DNA of 64,000 nt. It comes from Paenarthrobacter ureafaciens. Lineage in GTDB: Bacteria > Actinomycetota > Actinomycetes > Actinomycetales > Micrococcaceae. The stretch is taken from positions 45,957 through 109,956 of the forward strand of contig NZ_SBHM01000003.1 of the NCBI RefSeq assembly GCF_004028095.1, in the 5' to 3' direction. This document shows positions 26,801-35,308 of this stretch, piece after piece. Both the position numbers and the translations under genes were made by a program. How positions within the stretch are numbered: the stretch's first letter is position 1; every line of letters starts with the position of its first letter. Under the pieces are notes generated by a model. That model saw only the letters and a list, made by a program, of their open reading frames with translations, was not told the origin of the DNA and ran no database searches.

Positions 26801-27637
26801 TCACGCTGTCGCAGGGACGGGCGCATGGATGCGGAACGTGTTCTCCAGCCGTCCGATCCCGCCGATTTCGGTGACCAGGATGTCCCCGTCCTGCAGGAAG
26901 CGCGGCGGGTTCATGCCCATGCCCACTCCCCCGGGTGTCCCGGTGAGGACGAGGTCGCCGGGGCGCAGGACGGTGAATTGGGAAATGTAGGACAGCAGCT
27001 GCGCGGGACTGAAGACGAGCGTCCGGGTGTTGCCGTCCTGCACCAGCTCTCCGTTGACGTACCCGCGGACTTGGAATTCTTCGCCGGCCTCGTCCGGGGT
27101 GACCATCACGGGCCCCACGGGAGTGGTGGCGTCCCAGGCCTTGCCTTGGAACCACTGCAGCGTCCGGCTCTGCCAATCGCGCATGGACACGTCGTTGGCC
27201 ACCGTGTACCCGGCGATCGCTTCGCGTGCCTGGTCAACGTCGGCCTGGTACAGCTCCGAACCGACGACGACGGCGAGCTCGGCTTCCCAGTCGACGCGGC
27301 CGCTGCCGCGGATCTCCACGGCGTCGTTTGCACCCAGGAGCGTGTCCGCGTACTTGGCGAAGAGCGTGGGGTACTCGGGAAGCTCCCGGCCCATCTCCCG
27401 GATGTGGTCGCCATAGTTCAGTCCGCAGCAGATCACCTTGCCGGCATGGGGAAGCAGCGCTGCGAAATCGGGTGCCGTCAGGGCTTCCCCTTCCGCGGAT
27501 TCCGCTAGGGCCCGCCAGTTTTCGAGGCCAAGGAATGCACCGACGTCACTGGCCGGAAGCGCCACGTAGGTGTCGTCGCCCGTAGCGAGTGCCGCCGTCG
27601 TACGTCCGCCGGAGGTTCGCAGGGTGGCAAGTTTCAT
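26801..27637 (-). CDS. Fumarylacetoacetate hydrolase-family protein
   Basis: The 278-residue protein has the FAH fold: KVICCGLNYGDHIREMG, KYADTLLGANDAVEIRGSG, the metal ligands in VDWEAELAVVVG, and LRPGDLVLTGTPGGVGMGM. The family includes acylpyruvases and decarboxylases that act on ring-cleavage products. It is the first gene of the seven-gene operon running down to 19418. Its start faces ridA across a 142-base region with a likely regulator site. An acylpyruvate hydrolase role is plausible. Confidence 0.85.
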   Translation of the reverse strand: MKLATLRTSGGRTTAALATGDDTYVALPASDVGAFLGLENWRALAESAEGEALTAPDFAALLPHAGKVICCGLNYGDHIREMGRELPEYPTLFAKYADTLLGANDAVEIRGSGRVDWEAELAVVVGSELYQADVDQAREAIAGYTVANDVSMRDWQSRTLQWFQGKAWDATTPVGPVMVTPDEAGEEFQVRGYVNGELVQDGNTRTLVFSPAQLLSYISQFTVLRPGDLVLTGTPGGVGMGMNPPRFLQDGDILVTEIGGIGRLENTFRIHAPVPATA

Positions 27638-27669
27638 GGAATGTGTCCCTTCGGGGTTTCGAGACTTGA

Positions 27670-27694
27670 TGTGTCGACTTTTTTACGATCGTCA
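27670..27694. promoter_or_regulatory. Candidate PaaX-regulon site 1
   Basis: In the divergent region between the FAH gene and ridA lie TGTGTCGA (27670-27677) and TTTTTTACGATCGTCA (27679-27694), containing the perfect palindrome ACGATCGT. The 16-mer recurs with one mismatch at 31063-31078, and TCGACACA recurs there as the reverse complement of the 8-mer. The regulator is inferred to be the local PaaX protein. Confidence 0.5.
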
Positions 27695-27779
27695 CATATG
27701 CTCAACGTAGCACGGCGGAATTGATCTGCACAGGGGCTTTTCAGAATTTTTTGCGGCTGCCACAACGAGGAGGAACAGC

Positions 27780-28178
27780 ATGGCGCACAAGACCATCAAT
27801 CCGGAGTCATTGCCCAAACCATCGGGCTTCGCCCACGGCATTCTCGCCGGGAACGCCGTCTTCCTGGGCGGCCAGACCGCCTTGGACAAGGACATGAACA
27901 TCGTCCCCGGCGGCATCGTCGAACAGTTCACCCAGGCGTTTTCGAACGTCCTCACTACCCTGCGGGAAGCCGGAGGACAGCCCGAGGACCTGGTCAACGT
28001 CACCATCTACCTCACGGACGTGGACGACTACATGGCCAATGGCCGGGAGATCGGGCGCATTTGGCGGGAAATGGCCGGCTCGCAGTACCCTGCCATGGCA
28101 GGCATCGGCGTCACGCGCCTTTGGCAGAAAGAAGCCATGATCGAGATCCAGGCCATCGCCGTCATCGCCGACCGCTGA
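27780..28178 (+). CDS. RidA family (YjgF/YER057c) protein
   Basis: The 132-residue product is a RidA-type protein: NAVFLGGQTALDKDMNIVPGG, FSNVLTTLREAGGQPEDLVN and MIEIQAIAVI at the end. RidA proteins hydrolyse reactive enamine/imine intermediates; some relatives deaminate aminomuconate. Here the usual Arg before VEI-type sequence is not obvious (TRLWQKEAMIEIQ), so deaminase activity is uncertain. It is divergent from the FAH-led operon and likely under the same control. It fits a pathway with an amino-substituted aromatic acid, such as 2-aminobenzoate. Confidence 0.82.
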   Translation: MAHKTINPESLPKPSGFAHGILAGNAVFLGGQTALDKDMNIVPGGIVEQFTQAFSNVLTTLREAGGQPEDLVNVTIYLTDVDDYMANGREIGRIWREMAGSQYPAMAGIGVTRLWQKEAMIEIQAIAVIADR

Positions 28179-28187
28179 GGCACTGTA

Positions 28188-28221
28188 CGGAAGATCCGGC
28201 ACGACGGAAGATCCCGCACGA
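28188..28221. repeat. Two tandem 17-bp copies after ridA
   Basis: CGGAAGATCCGGCACGA at 28188-28204 is repeated with one change at 28205-28221. The second copy overlaps the left arm of the terminator. They look like partial duplications of the terminator arm. Confidence 0.6.
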
Positions 28222-28270
28222 CAAAGAGGATCCGGCAAGCCCTAAGGCTTACCGGATCCTCTTTGTCGTG
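28217..28270. terminator. Bidirectional intrinsic terminator between ridA and paaX-like gene
   Basis: A 19-bp stem without mismatch (28217-28235 with 28252-28270) is capped by an inner AAGCC/GGCTT pair and a CTAA loop. The arms start or end with AAAGAGG/CCTCTTT, so either strand gives a T-containing tail. It separates two converging genes. Confidence 0.85.
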
Positions 28271-28272
28271 AT

Positions 28273-29193
28273 TCAGGCCGCTTCCGCTTCTTCCACGAGG
28301 GACATCGCGTAGCTCTCGGCCATTGGCCCGATGAGGCGGTGAACACCGAAGAAGATCCTGCGCGCCTCGGGACCCTGCCATCCAACCGGCAGGTACTCAA
28401 GGGGAAGCCCGGGATCCCGGTAGGGCAACCGCCGCCACAAGGTGAGCATCGGCACGTAGTAACGGAAGGCATTCCGGCGCAGCTCCGGCGACGACGCAGC
28501 GAACGCCGCTCCGGGATCCTCGCCCACCAGCGCGGTCCATTCCTCCAGCGAACCGCCAAAGGTGTCCATGAACTGCGAAATCTGACTGCCCAAGGCCTCA
28601 AGATCCCACCATTGGGCCACCTTGGCCCTCATGTCCGATTCCGAGGAGTAGTCACCGGTGAAGAACTCCACATACTTGTCCAGCCCGCGGGCCTCGAGGC
28701 GCTGCTGCGCGCTTTCGCGCACCCCGGAAGGAGCAATCCACACTCCGGCTCCCATGGAGCCAAAACCGAGCCTGGTGAGCTCCGCACGCAATTGGTGGCG
28801 CCGTTCCCGTTTCGACTCCGGGACGGAGAATATGGCCAGGACCCACGGTGCGCCGGGATTGGCCCGGGCTGGCGCGAAGATGCGCTCGTCGCCTTCGCTG
28901 ATCAGCTTCAGGGACGCGTCCGACAGCTCGTAACGGGCCAATCCCCCGCCCTTGACGCTGGCCAGCACGCCCTTGGCCTTGAGGCGGGAAACAGCAGAAC
29001 GGACCGCAGGTGCGTCATGGCCGAGGTCGCCCAGCATCTGGATCAGGACGGAGATTGGCAGTTGCCCGTCTGCGCGGCGCCCGTAGAGACCATAAATGGT
29101 CAGGATGAGCTGCTGCTGGGGCAGCGCAGGTGCGGGAACCTCAATCACCGGAGTAGCTTTCGATTCTGTTGGGGCCGTGGTCCTCACCAGCAT
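28273..29193 (-). CDS. PaaX family transcriptional regulator
   Basis: The 306-residue protein has a PaaX-type N-terminal winged helix (LILTIYGLYGRR, LGDLGHDAPAVRSAVSRLKAKG) followed by the PaaX C-terminal region (WVLAIFSVPESKRERRHQLRAELTRLGFGSMGAGVWIAP, cited in pieces). PaaX proteins repress CoA-dependent aromatic degradation and are released by aryl-CoA effectors such as phenylacetyl-CoA. It lies 26 bases downstream of the TPP-enzyme gene in one operon. It is the natural regulator of the neighbouring aryl-CoA pathway, by family knowledge and position. Confidence 0.88.
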   Translation of the reverse strand: MLVRTTAPTESKATPVIEVPAPALPQQQLILTIYGLYGRRADGQLPISVLIQMLGDLGHDAPAVRSAVSRLKAKGVLASVKGGGLARYELSDASLKLISEGDERIFAPARANPGAPWVLAIFSVPESKRERRHQLRAELTRLGFGSMGAGVWIAPSGVRESAQQRLEARGLDKYVEFFTGDYSSESDMRAKVAQWWDLEALGSQISQFMDTFGGSLEEWTALVGEDPGAAFAASSPELRRNAFRYYVPMLTLWRRLPYRDPGLPLEYLPVGWQGPEARRIFFGVHRLIGPMAESYAMSLVEEAEAA

Positions 29194-29218
29194 ATTTCAC
29201 ACGCGCCGCTCTTGATGT

Positions 29219-30934
29219 TCAGTGGCCTTTGAACGCTTCCGCCAACCACCAGGCGCCTCCATCGGAAGCAATTTTGGCGTCGATCACCAAGGGCACATCC
29301 CGCGGCCCTGAAAGCCATTCCTCAACGCCGGCAAGATCTCCGACGGTCCGGACCGTGATCGCTGCGGCGCCGTAGCCGCGGGCGATCGATGCAATGTCCA
29401 CCGGCGGAAAACGCACGACGTCAAGGTCAGCGTCGTCCGCATCGAAGTGGTGCACCTCGGCGCCGTAGGCCGAATCGTTGTACACGACTGCCACGAGGGG
29501 AATGCGTTCCCTGACCAGGGTCTCCAGTTCGGAGATTGCCATGAGGAACCCGCCATCTCCCGCGCCGAGGACCGGCAAGCGGTCCGGCCGGGCTTTGGCT
29601 GCTCCGATAGCCGTGTAGAGGCCCAACCCGATCGACTGGAAGGCCTGCGTGAAGCAGAATCCGAACTCGTCCGGGACGGCGAGGTAAGCGCTGGGATAGC
29701 CCATGAAGTTGCCGGAGTCTACCGACACGATCCTGTCCGCGGGGAGGATTCCGTCCAACGCCCGGCTCAACACCCTCGGGTCAAGGGCATCCGGCGTGGA
29801 AAGGTCCTCCGTGCGTTCGGTGTTCCAGCGGGAGCGCTCGGCAATCTGCCGGGCCATGTCCGGAGTGCGCAGGCCAACCGCGTGGTATTGAGCCGACTGC
29901 AGCGTTGCAAGTACCGCAGCTGCGGTATCCCCGCAGTCGCCGAGCACGCCAAGGTGGATGGGGCGGTTGGCGCCGAGGGCCCGGTCTTCCACGTCTACCT
30001 GGACCACCGTGGCCGCATCCCCGATCAAGGACCCGTGCCGCATGGTCCACATGTTCAAGGCACACCCCCAGCCGACAATCAGGTCGGCGCCCGAAATGGT
30101 TTCGGCCGTGAACGGCGACGAAAAACCGCCGGAAATACCCAGGTTGTAAGGGTCTCCATGGAAGAGGCCATGCGCGACGGCGGATGTCGCCACGAGCGCC
30201 CCTGACGCCTCCGCGAGGGCGGCAATTTCGGGACCGGCTCCACGGGCGCCCCGCCCGGCGACGAACACGGGCCGCTTTGCTTTACGGATGAGCGCGGCGA
30301 GTTCCCCGGCGGCTGCCGCCGAGGGGGCAATGCGCTGGGGAAGGGGCAAGGGATCGACCTCTGCCAGTCCGTCCGGAACGGGTGCGGCCTGGATGTCCGT
30401 GGGAAGGGACAGGACCACCGTGCGGCGTTCATTGACGGCGGTCCTATAGGCGCGGACGGTGTCCGCGACAGCGCTGGCGGGTGAATGGATCCGCTCCGGC
30501 ACAGCACCGACGCTCCGGGCCAACGCGTCCTGGTCAATCCTGAAGTTCGAGCCAATGGCGGAGCCCGCTGTGTCTGCCGTGACCACGATCATTGGCGTTC
30601 GGCTCTTGGCCGCCTCTCCGATGCCGGTGGTGGCGTTGGTCAAACCGCACCCTTGGTGCGTGGAAACGACTCCTACCTTGCCGGACATGCGTCCATAGGC
30701 GTCGGCCATGGTTGCAGCGCCGCCCTCATGGCGGGCGGCGGTGTACGGGACACCCGCCCGGCGCAGCGCATTGGTCACCACGAAGTTTCCGCTGCCCACT
30801 ACTCCAAAGACATGCCCGGCCCCAAGCCGTGCGAGCGTGTAGCCAACAAGCTCACTGACGTTCCGGGGTGCGGCCACTGGAAGGCCCACTGCTTGTGCGC
30901 CGTTCTCTTCCGGCCTGCTGGTCACAACAGTCAT
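29219..30934 (-). CDS. Thiamine-pyrophosphate-dependent enzyme (acetolactate synthase / benzoylformate decarboxylase-like)
   Basis: The 571-residue protein has all three TPP-enzyme domains: Glu70 in AARHEGGAATMADAYGRMSG, a central FAD/DHS-like fold, and the GDGG motif near 455 followed by YNDSAYG. It is not an obvious anabolic acetolactate synthase because of its catabolic setting. It may decarboxylate or cleave a 2-oxo acid of the pathway. The start at 30934 follows AAGGAG by eight bases; an ATG at 30958 is less likely. It leads the operon that ends with paaX. Confidence 0.8.
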   Translation of the reverse strand: MTVVTSRPEENGAQAVGLPVAAPRNVSELVGYTLARLGAGHVFGVVGSGNFVVTNALRRAGVPYTAARHEGGAATMADAYGRMSGKVGVVSTHQGCGLTNATTGIGEAAKSRTPMIVVTADTAGSAIGSNFRIDQDALARSVGAVPERIHSPASAVADTVRAYRTAVNERRTVVLSLPTDIQAAPVPDGLAEVDPLPLPQRIAPSAAAAGELAALIRKAKRPVFVAGRGARGAGPEIAALAEASGALVATSAVAHGLFHGDPYNLGISGGFSSPFTAETISGADLIVGWGCALNMWTMRHGSLIGDAATVVQVDVEDRALGANRPIHLGVLGDCGDTAAAVLATLQSAQYHAVGLRTPDMARQIAERSRWNTERTEDLSTPDALDPRVLSRALDGILPADRIVSVDSGNFMGYPSAYLAVPDEFGFCFTQAFQSIGLGLYTAIGAAKARPDRLPVLGAGDGGFLMAISELETLVRERIPLVAVVYNDSAYGAEVHHFDADDADLDVVRFPPVDIASIARGYGAAAITVRTVGDLAGVEEWLSGPRDVPLVIDAKIASDGGAWWLAEAFKGH

Positions 30935-31051
30935 GGACTTTTCTCCTTTGAATAGCATGTGAAACTGGACAGCAAGTGGACTCCGGACAGGCGCCGGTCC
31001 GTGAAAGTCACCTCGGGCTGCGGCGCTGGCCCCTGATACGTGTTCAATCAG

Positions 31052-31091
31052 GTTATAGTGTATTTTTTACGAGCGTCAATAGATCGACACA
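31052..31091 (-). promoter_or_regulatory. Promoter and candidate PaaX-regulon site 2, upstream of the TPP-enzyme/paaX operon
   Basis: On the minus strand TTGACG (31079-31074) and TATAAC (31057-31052) are spaced by 16 bases. The sequence shared with 27679-27694 occupies 31063-31078, i.e. the -35 edge and spacer, and TCGACACA follows at 31084-31091. This position suits a repressor that competes with RNA polymerase. Confidence 0.6.
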
Positions 31092-31146
31092 TTCCGGATG
31101 TGGAGTTTGACCCGGAACACCCGGAGCCCTCCGATAATGTGAACCC

Positions 31147-31896
31147 ATGTTGATCAATGTTCCTGCCGCTGACGGCAGCGCCGAGGCCTTTGTCGCCCGA
31201 CCGGTAACCGGGGACGGAGAATTTCCCGGCGTCATCTTCTACATGGACGCGTTCGGGCTGCGCCCGCGCATCGAGGAAATGGCCCAACGCATTGCCGACT
31301 GGGGTTATGTTGTGCTGGCGCCGAATGTCTTCTACCGCGAAGGGACCATAGCCGACCTCGCGCCGGCCGGAGACATGAGGACCGACGAAGGCAGGACCGC
31401 CGCCGGCAAAGTCGCGTTCCCCCGGGTTGGCCGCTTGACATCGGCCAAGGCCGAGCCGGACATCGATGCATGGGTCTCCGCGCTGGCCGGATTGGACGGC
31501 GTCAAGCCCGGGCCTATCGGAACCACGGGATACTGCATGGGCGCCAGGTTAGCCGTGCGTACTGCCAACCTGCACCCACAAAGAGTGGCCGCCTGCGGTG
31601 GTTTCCATGGTGGCGGCCTGGCCACTGACGAGGCGGACAGTCCGCATTTGGGGCTGGTCAACGCCCGCGCCCGATTCGTTTTCGGCCACGCCGACAAGGA
31701 CCCCGGCATGGCTCCCGACGCTGTGGCCCTCCTTGGGAAAGCCTTGGCGGATTCCGGACTTAAGGCGTCGAACGAGATCTATCAAGGGGCGCCGCACGGC
31801 TACACGATGGCGGACACTTCGGCCTTCCATGACGAGGCAACCGAGCGGCACTTCCAGGAATTGCGGGCCCTCCTCGACAGCGCCCTCAAGCGCTAA
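31147..31896 (+). CDS. Dienelactone hydrolase-family protein
   Basis: This 249-residue alpha/beta-hydrolase has the DLH-type nucleophile motif GTTGYCMGARLAV (Cys near residue 131), FGHADKDPG for the acid residue and QGAPHGYTM for the catalytic His. Dienelactone hydrolases use Cys instead of Ser and open lactones in halo-aromatic or ortho-cleavage pathways, though many homologues have other carboxylesterase roles. It is divergent from the TPP-enzyme operon and overlaps none of it; a kinase gene follows after three bases. Confidence 0.82.
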   Translation: MLINVPAADGSAEAFVARPVTGDGEFPGVIFYMDAFGLRPRIEEMAQRIADWGYVVLAPNVFYREGTIADLAPAGDMRTDEGRTAAGKVAFPRVGRLTSAKAEPDIDAWVSALAGLDGVKPGPIGTTGYCMGARLAVRTANLHPQRVAACGGFHGGGLATDEADSPHLGLVNARARFVFGHADKDPGMAPDAVALLGKALADSGLKASNEIYQGAPHGYTMADTSAFHDEATERHFQELRALLDSALKR

Positions 31897-31899
31897 GCC

Positions 31900-32529
31900 G
31901 TGCAGACCAAGGTCTTGGATACCGCGGCAGGCCTCGCGGACCGAATCCGTAGCCGTTCCGCCGATCGCCAAATCATCGGGATCGCCGGTCCTCCCGGGAC
32001 CGGCAAATCCACACTGGCCGGACGCCTCAGCGAACAGTTGGGCGACGAAAGTGTGGTCGTCCCCATGGACGGCTTCCACCTCGCGACCCCGATCATCGAC
32101 GGCACTCCGCTCCGCGACCGCAAAGGAGCCATCGACACTTTCGACGTCGGCGGCTTCCTTTCGCTCCTCGAGCGTCTCCGCCGCAACGACGAGGACGTCA
32201 TCTATGCGCCGGCCTATCGCAGGGGGCTGGAGGAACCGATCGCCGCATCGATAGCCATAGCAAGCTCCGTCAAATACGTCCTTGTTGAGGGCAATTACCT
32301 CCTGGCCACCGAAGGCCGATGGAGCAAGGTACGCACCTGCCTTGATGTGGCCTGGTTCGTCGAGACAGCTCCAGAGACCCGAATCCCGCGGCTCATCGAA
32401 CGGCACATAGCGTCCGGCATGGACCCTGCCGCCGCTGAAGCGTGGGCCAATGGGCCCGACGAAACCAATGCGAGGTTCATCGAATCGACCAAGGCCGGCG
32501 CCGACCTGATCATTCACTGGTCAGCATGA
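31900..32529 (+). CDS. Nucleoside/nucleotide kinase family (uridine kinase-like) P-loop protein
   Basis: The 209-residue product has a Walker A motif GIAGPPGTGKSTLAGRL at residues 24-40, a VVVPMDGFHLATPIIDG substrate-binding segment and EGNYLL, all typical of the PRK/uridine kinase/PanK-like group. Actinobacterial members are annotated as nucleoside/nucleotide kinases without known substrate (fructose kinase-like YggC relatives exist). It starts with GTG three bases after the dienelactone hydrolase gene and is probably co-transcribed. Confidence 0.8.
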   Translation: MQTKVLDTAAGLADRIRSRSADRQIIGIAGPPGTGKSTLAGRLSEQLGDESVVVPMDGFHLATPIIDGTPLRDRKGAIDTFDVGGFLSLLERLRRNDEDVIYAPAYRRGLEEPIAASIAIASSVKYVLVEGNYLLATEGRWSKVRTCLDVAWFVETAPETRIPRLIERHIASGMDPAAAEAWANGPDETNARFIESTKAGADLIIHWSA

Positions 32530-32547
32530 TCTCCAGGGGGCGGATTG

Positions 32548-33714
32548 CTACTGGCAGAGCCGATCCATGGTCTCGAGCAAAGCTGACCTCATTTGGTCGC
32601 TCCAGAGTGCCCGCTCCCTTTCCACGTCAGGATCTTCGAAGGGCGTGGGGGCAGGCGGGGAAGCCACGGTCATCGTCGCTTGGTAGCGCCCGTCGGCGGA
32701 GCTAAGGGCAACGGTCTGGAAGTCGAAGAAGTCGCCGCGTGCGAAATAGCGCGGAGCGTCCGTACAGTCCTCAGACCATTCGAACAACCCCAGACCGTAG
32801 GGGCCCACAACCGGCCTCTTCATCTCCGCCAAGGCGCCGGCTGAGATCAGGCGGCCCGTGAAAAGCCCGGCAAGGAAATCGTTGACGTCGGGTACGGACG
32901 AAACTACGCCATGCGACGGCGAACCCAGTTGTTCCTGGGTGACCCCCGCTTCCTCCCGATGACCCTTAATGGTGACGTACCCCTTCACGAGGTCCGGGGC
33001 TGCGACCAGGGGGTCGTCCACCGTGGTTTTAACCAGACCCAACGGCTCAACGACGTCGTTCCTCAGGACTTCGGCGAAAGGCTTGCCGCGCAGTTTTTCC
33101 AGGATAAGTCCCAGCGCGGCGTAGTTGGAATCCGAATAGCGGAACGAGCCCACCATCCTCGCTTCCCACGGCAAAGTGCTGGTGAGTTCCATGACGCGGT
33201 GCAGGGACAACCGCTGGTTGGACACCGGGACCAGGTCGTCAATGCCTTTGTACAAAGCCTCTCCGTACGACGGCATGCCCGAGGTATGGGAGAGCAGTTG
33301 CCGCAGGGTGATCGGGCCGGGCGGCTTCAGCCCGGCTTGAAAGGCTTCCAGCATGCCGTTGACCGGGTCCTCCAACCCGATGAGCCCTTCATCGACCAGT
33401 TTCAGCACCGATACGGCGGTCATGGTCTTCGTCACGCTGGCTACAGGAACCCTGTCGTCGGGCCGGGCGGGTTCTTTGCTGTCCAGGTCACGTACTCCGT
33501 ACGATTTTGACCACTCCCCGCCCGGCCACCGGACCTCAGCCAGAACGGCTACGGCATCCTCATTCATGAAGGACGTCATGGCGTAGTCCAACGTATCCGT
33601 TGCCATGAGTGAACTCTGCGAGGGGGCCGGCTCCGGCTCGGAGCCCGTACACCCGGAAAGTATCAGCGCCATCAGAATGGCGGGAAGGACCAGCAAACGG
33701 GTCGGCGGTTTCAT
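32548..33714 (-). CDS. Serine hydrolase of the beta-lactamase / penicillin-binding-protein-like family, predicted lipoprotein
   Basis: The 388-residue protein starts with a lipoprotein signal (LLVLPAILMALILSGCTGS), with the lipid-attachment Cys near 22, so it is predicted to be anchored outside the membrane. The catalytic pattern is that of class C beta-lactamase/D-Ala-D-Ala carboxypeptidase relatives: SVTK in VPVASVTKTMTAV near residue 92 and FRYSDSNYAALG as the Y-x-N-like motif. Likely substrates are peptidoglycan peptides or esters; resistance activity cannot be inferred. Confidence 0.85.
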   Translation of the reverse strand: MKPPTRLLVLPAILMALILSGCTGSEPEPAPSQSSLMATDTLDYAMTSFMNEDAVAVLAEVRWPGGEWSKSYGVRDLDSKEPARPDDRVPVASVTKTMTAVSVLKLVDEGLIGLEDPVNGMLEAFQAGLKPPGPITLRQLLSHTSGMPSYGEALYKGIDDLVPVSNQRLSLHRVMELTSTLPWEARMVGSFRYSDSNYAALGLILEKLRGKPFAEVLRNDVVEPLGLVKTTVDDPLVAAPDLVKGYVTIKGHREEAGVTQEQLGSPSHGVVSSVPDVNDFLAGLFTGRLISAGALAEMKRPVVGPYGLGLFEWSEDCTDAPRYFARGDFFDFQTVALSSADGRYQATMTVASPPAPTPFEDPDVERERALWSDQMRSALLETMDRLCQ

Positions 33715-33828
33715 TGAATGACCAGCCGTTCGAATAACCAGTAATCAAAGTAGTGCCAGGGCTCGACCCAGCGCCCATGGGCCTAGTATCGCGCACGCCC
33801 GGGCTGTTGTCAGTACCCTCACACAAAC

Positions 33829-34587
33829 TCAGGTGCGGCTGCTTCCCACGCCGGATTCCCGGCACCTGACAGCAGAAGAGTTAGCCCTCCGGAGGATCTC
33901 CTCAGCCACGAGGCGAAGTTTCTTGTTGCGTGCGCTTGATGCTCGTTGGAGCGTTCTGAACGCTTCCTCCTGGGTGCAGCGCTCCTGCATCATGATCATC
34001 CCGCACGCGGTGTCGATGACGGATCTGCTCCGCATGGCGGCATGCAGATCACTGATCAGGTCCGAGCCGGCGGCCGTCTTCAAGGCGATCTGCAGAGCTT
34101 GGTGGGCGGTGTGGTTGAATCTGTCGATGACCGGCGTAGCGTCTTCGGTGAAGGCGCCCGGCGTCGCCGCCAGGAAGACGATCAGAGCGCAGGCCCCGTC
34201 CCGGAAGGCGAAAGGGACAAGTAATGCATTTGCGTAGCCGGCCAAGGCCAAGGTCTTGCTGTGCAACGGCCAGCGTTGCTCCATCGCATCAGCCCCCACC
34301 AGGACGCGCGATCCCGTTGCCCACGCTTCCAGGCAGGGACCCTCGTCCAGAGTGTCGTGCTCTCCATCCATGAGCTGTGCAGCGATGGTGGTGCTGCCCG
34401 CCACGGCGGACGGACGTTTGGGGCGGCTTAGGGAAATCCCGCAGTCAACCGCAATGCCGGTTTCCCGGGAGGCGACCTGCGCAGCCACGTCGCATAGCCC
34501 CTGCACGAAGTCCTGCAGGCCGTTGGCAGCAACCAGGAGGTCTTCGATCAGTTCCAAATCATCGACGCGCGGTTTATCGGCAGGCAT
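33829..34587 (-). CDS. GAF-ANTAR domain RNA-binding regulator
   Basis: The roughly 252-residue protein has an N-terminal GAF domain (VASRETGIAVDCGISLSR, then LVPFAFRDGACALIVFLA) and a C-terminal ANTAR domain (SRSVIDTACGMIMMQERCT, EEAFRTLQRASS). ANTAR domains bind paired hairpins in nascent RNA and prevent termination. Such GAF-ANTAR proteins are frequent in actinobacteria. No nearby ANTAR-type twin hairpin target was recognised. The start is uncertain: ATG 34587, ATG 34608 or GTG 34629 are all possible. Confidence 0.85.
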   Translation of the reverse strand: MPADKPRVDDLELIEDLLVAANGLQDFVQGLCDVAAQVASRETGIAVDCGISLSRPKRPSAVAGSTTIAAQLMDGEHDTLDEGPCLEAWATGSRVLVGADAMEQRWPLHSKTLALAGYANALLVPFAFRDGACALIVFLAATPGAFTEDATPVIDRFNHTAHQALQIALKTAAGSDLISDLHAAMRSRSVIDTACGMIMMQERCTQEEAFRTLQRASSARNKKLRLVAEEILRRANSSAVRCRESGVGSSRT

Positions 34588-34749
34588 GGAACCAATGTAG
34601 GAAAGCATCACCAGCTCTTCAATCAGCACCCTTGCTACCTGGCACCGTTACGTGGAACAGCTACGTGGCACCGCTACCGCCCACTGCTTCTTCTCACCGG
34701 CACTTGATGCTGGTTACCCGACGTCCGTGCCGTGCCTGAGACGCCTCAC

Positions 34750-35172
34750 CTAGTTGGGCAGCTCCAAACGGAACCCGCAGCGGCACCTCAGGACCCTGGT
34801 ACCCACGCTGACGCCATCGTCCAGTTCCGGTTCCCTGGCGGGCAACGGGGCATGGATGTTCCTGACCCCGGTTCCCTCGACACGCATAGCCTCACCACAG
34901 TGGAAGTACTCCCCCGCAAACCGGAACAGTCCCTCCAAGGTCTTGGTGCGGTTCAGGATGGCAGCGACGTCGCGGAAGCGCGCCCTGTGCTGATAGCTCC
35001 CCTGGCAACGACGGCAGGCGTACTCCACCTCGACGTGTAGTTCACCCGGATGCGGAGGCAGGGAATCTATTGATTCGATCGCAACGTACTCGTTGGATCC
35101 ACAGTGCAGGCATCCCAAGGCCCGGGTTTCCTGGGTGAGCCGGTGAAGGCTCGGGCCGCTAATCCCATACAT
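34750..35172 (-). CDS. Conserved hypothetical Cys-rich (zinc-ribbon-like) protein
   Basis: The 140-residue product contains four cysteine pairs or singles arranged as CLHCG (near residue 30), CRRCQ (near 60), a single C in YFHCGEA and CRCG at the end. This suggests two zinc ribbons. I do not recognise a family. Between the ribbons is RHRARF-type basic sequence with RFRDVAAILNRTKTLEGLF. ATG 35172 has GGAG six bases upstream. An upstream in-frame ATG at 35241 would add 23 residues with little character. A 12-bp perfect palindrome lies 80 bases upstream. Confidence 0.55.
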   Translation of the reverse strand: MYGISGPSLHRLTQETRALGCLHCGSNEYVAIESIDSLPPHPGELHVEVEYACRRCQGSYQHRARFRDVAAILNRTKTLEGLFRFAGEYFHCGEAMRVEGTGVRNIHAPLPAREPELDDGVSVGTRVLRCRCGFRLELPN

Positions 35173-35251
35173 GATGGCTCCGTTGCTCGGCGGGTAACTG
35201 GTTGATCCGGCAGGAAGGCAAACTATATATTCCAATACCATGACACCATTT

Positions 35252-35265
35252 GTAAGGCGCCTTAT
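35252..35265. promoter_or_regulatory. Perfect palindrome TAAGGCGCCTTA, operator-like
   Basis: TAAGGCGCCTTA (35253-35264) is a perfect 12-bp palindrome inside GTAAGGCGCCTTAT, found upstream of the Cys-rich protein gene in an AT-rich stretch. It matches 12 of 14 bases of the site at 2187-2200. One regulator may serve both genes. Confidence 0.5.
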
Positions 35266-35308
35266 CAATAGGTAGCCGTACGAAAATCGATTTTTGTTCG
35301 CGAGGCTC

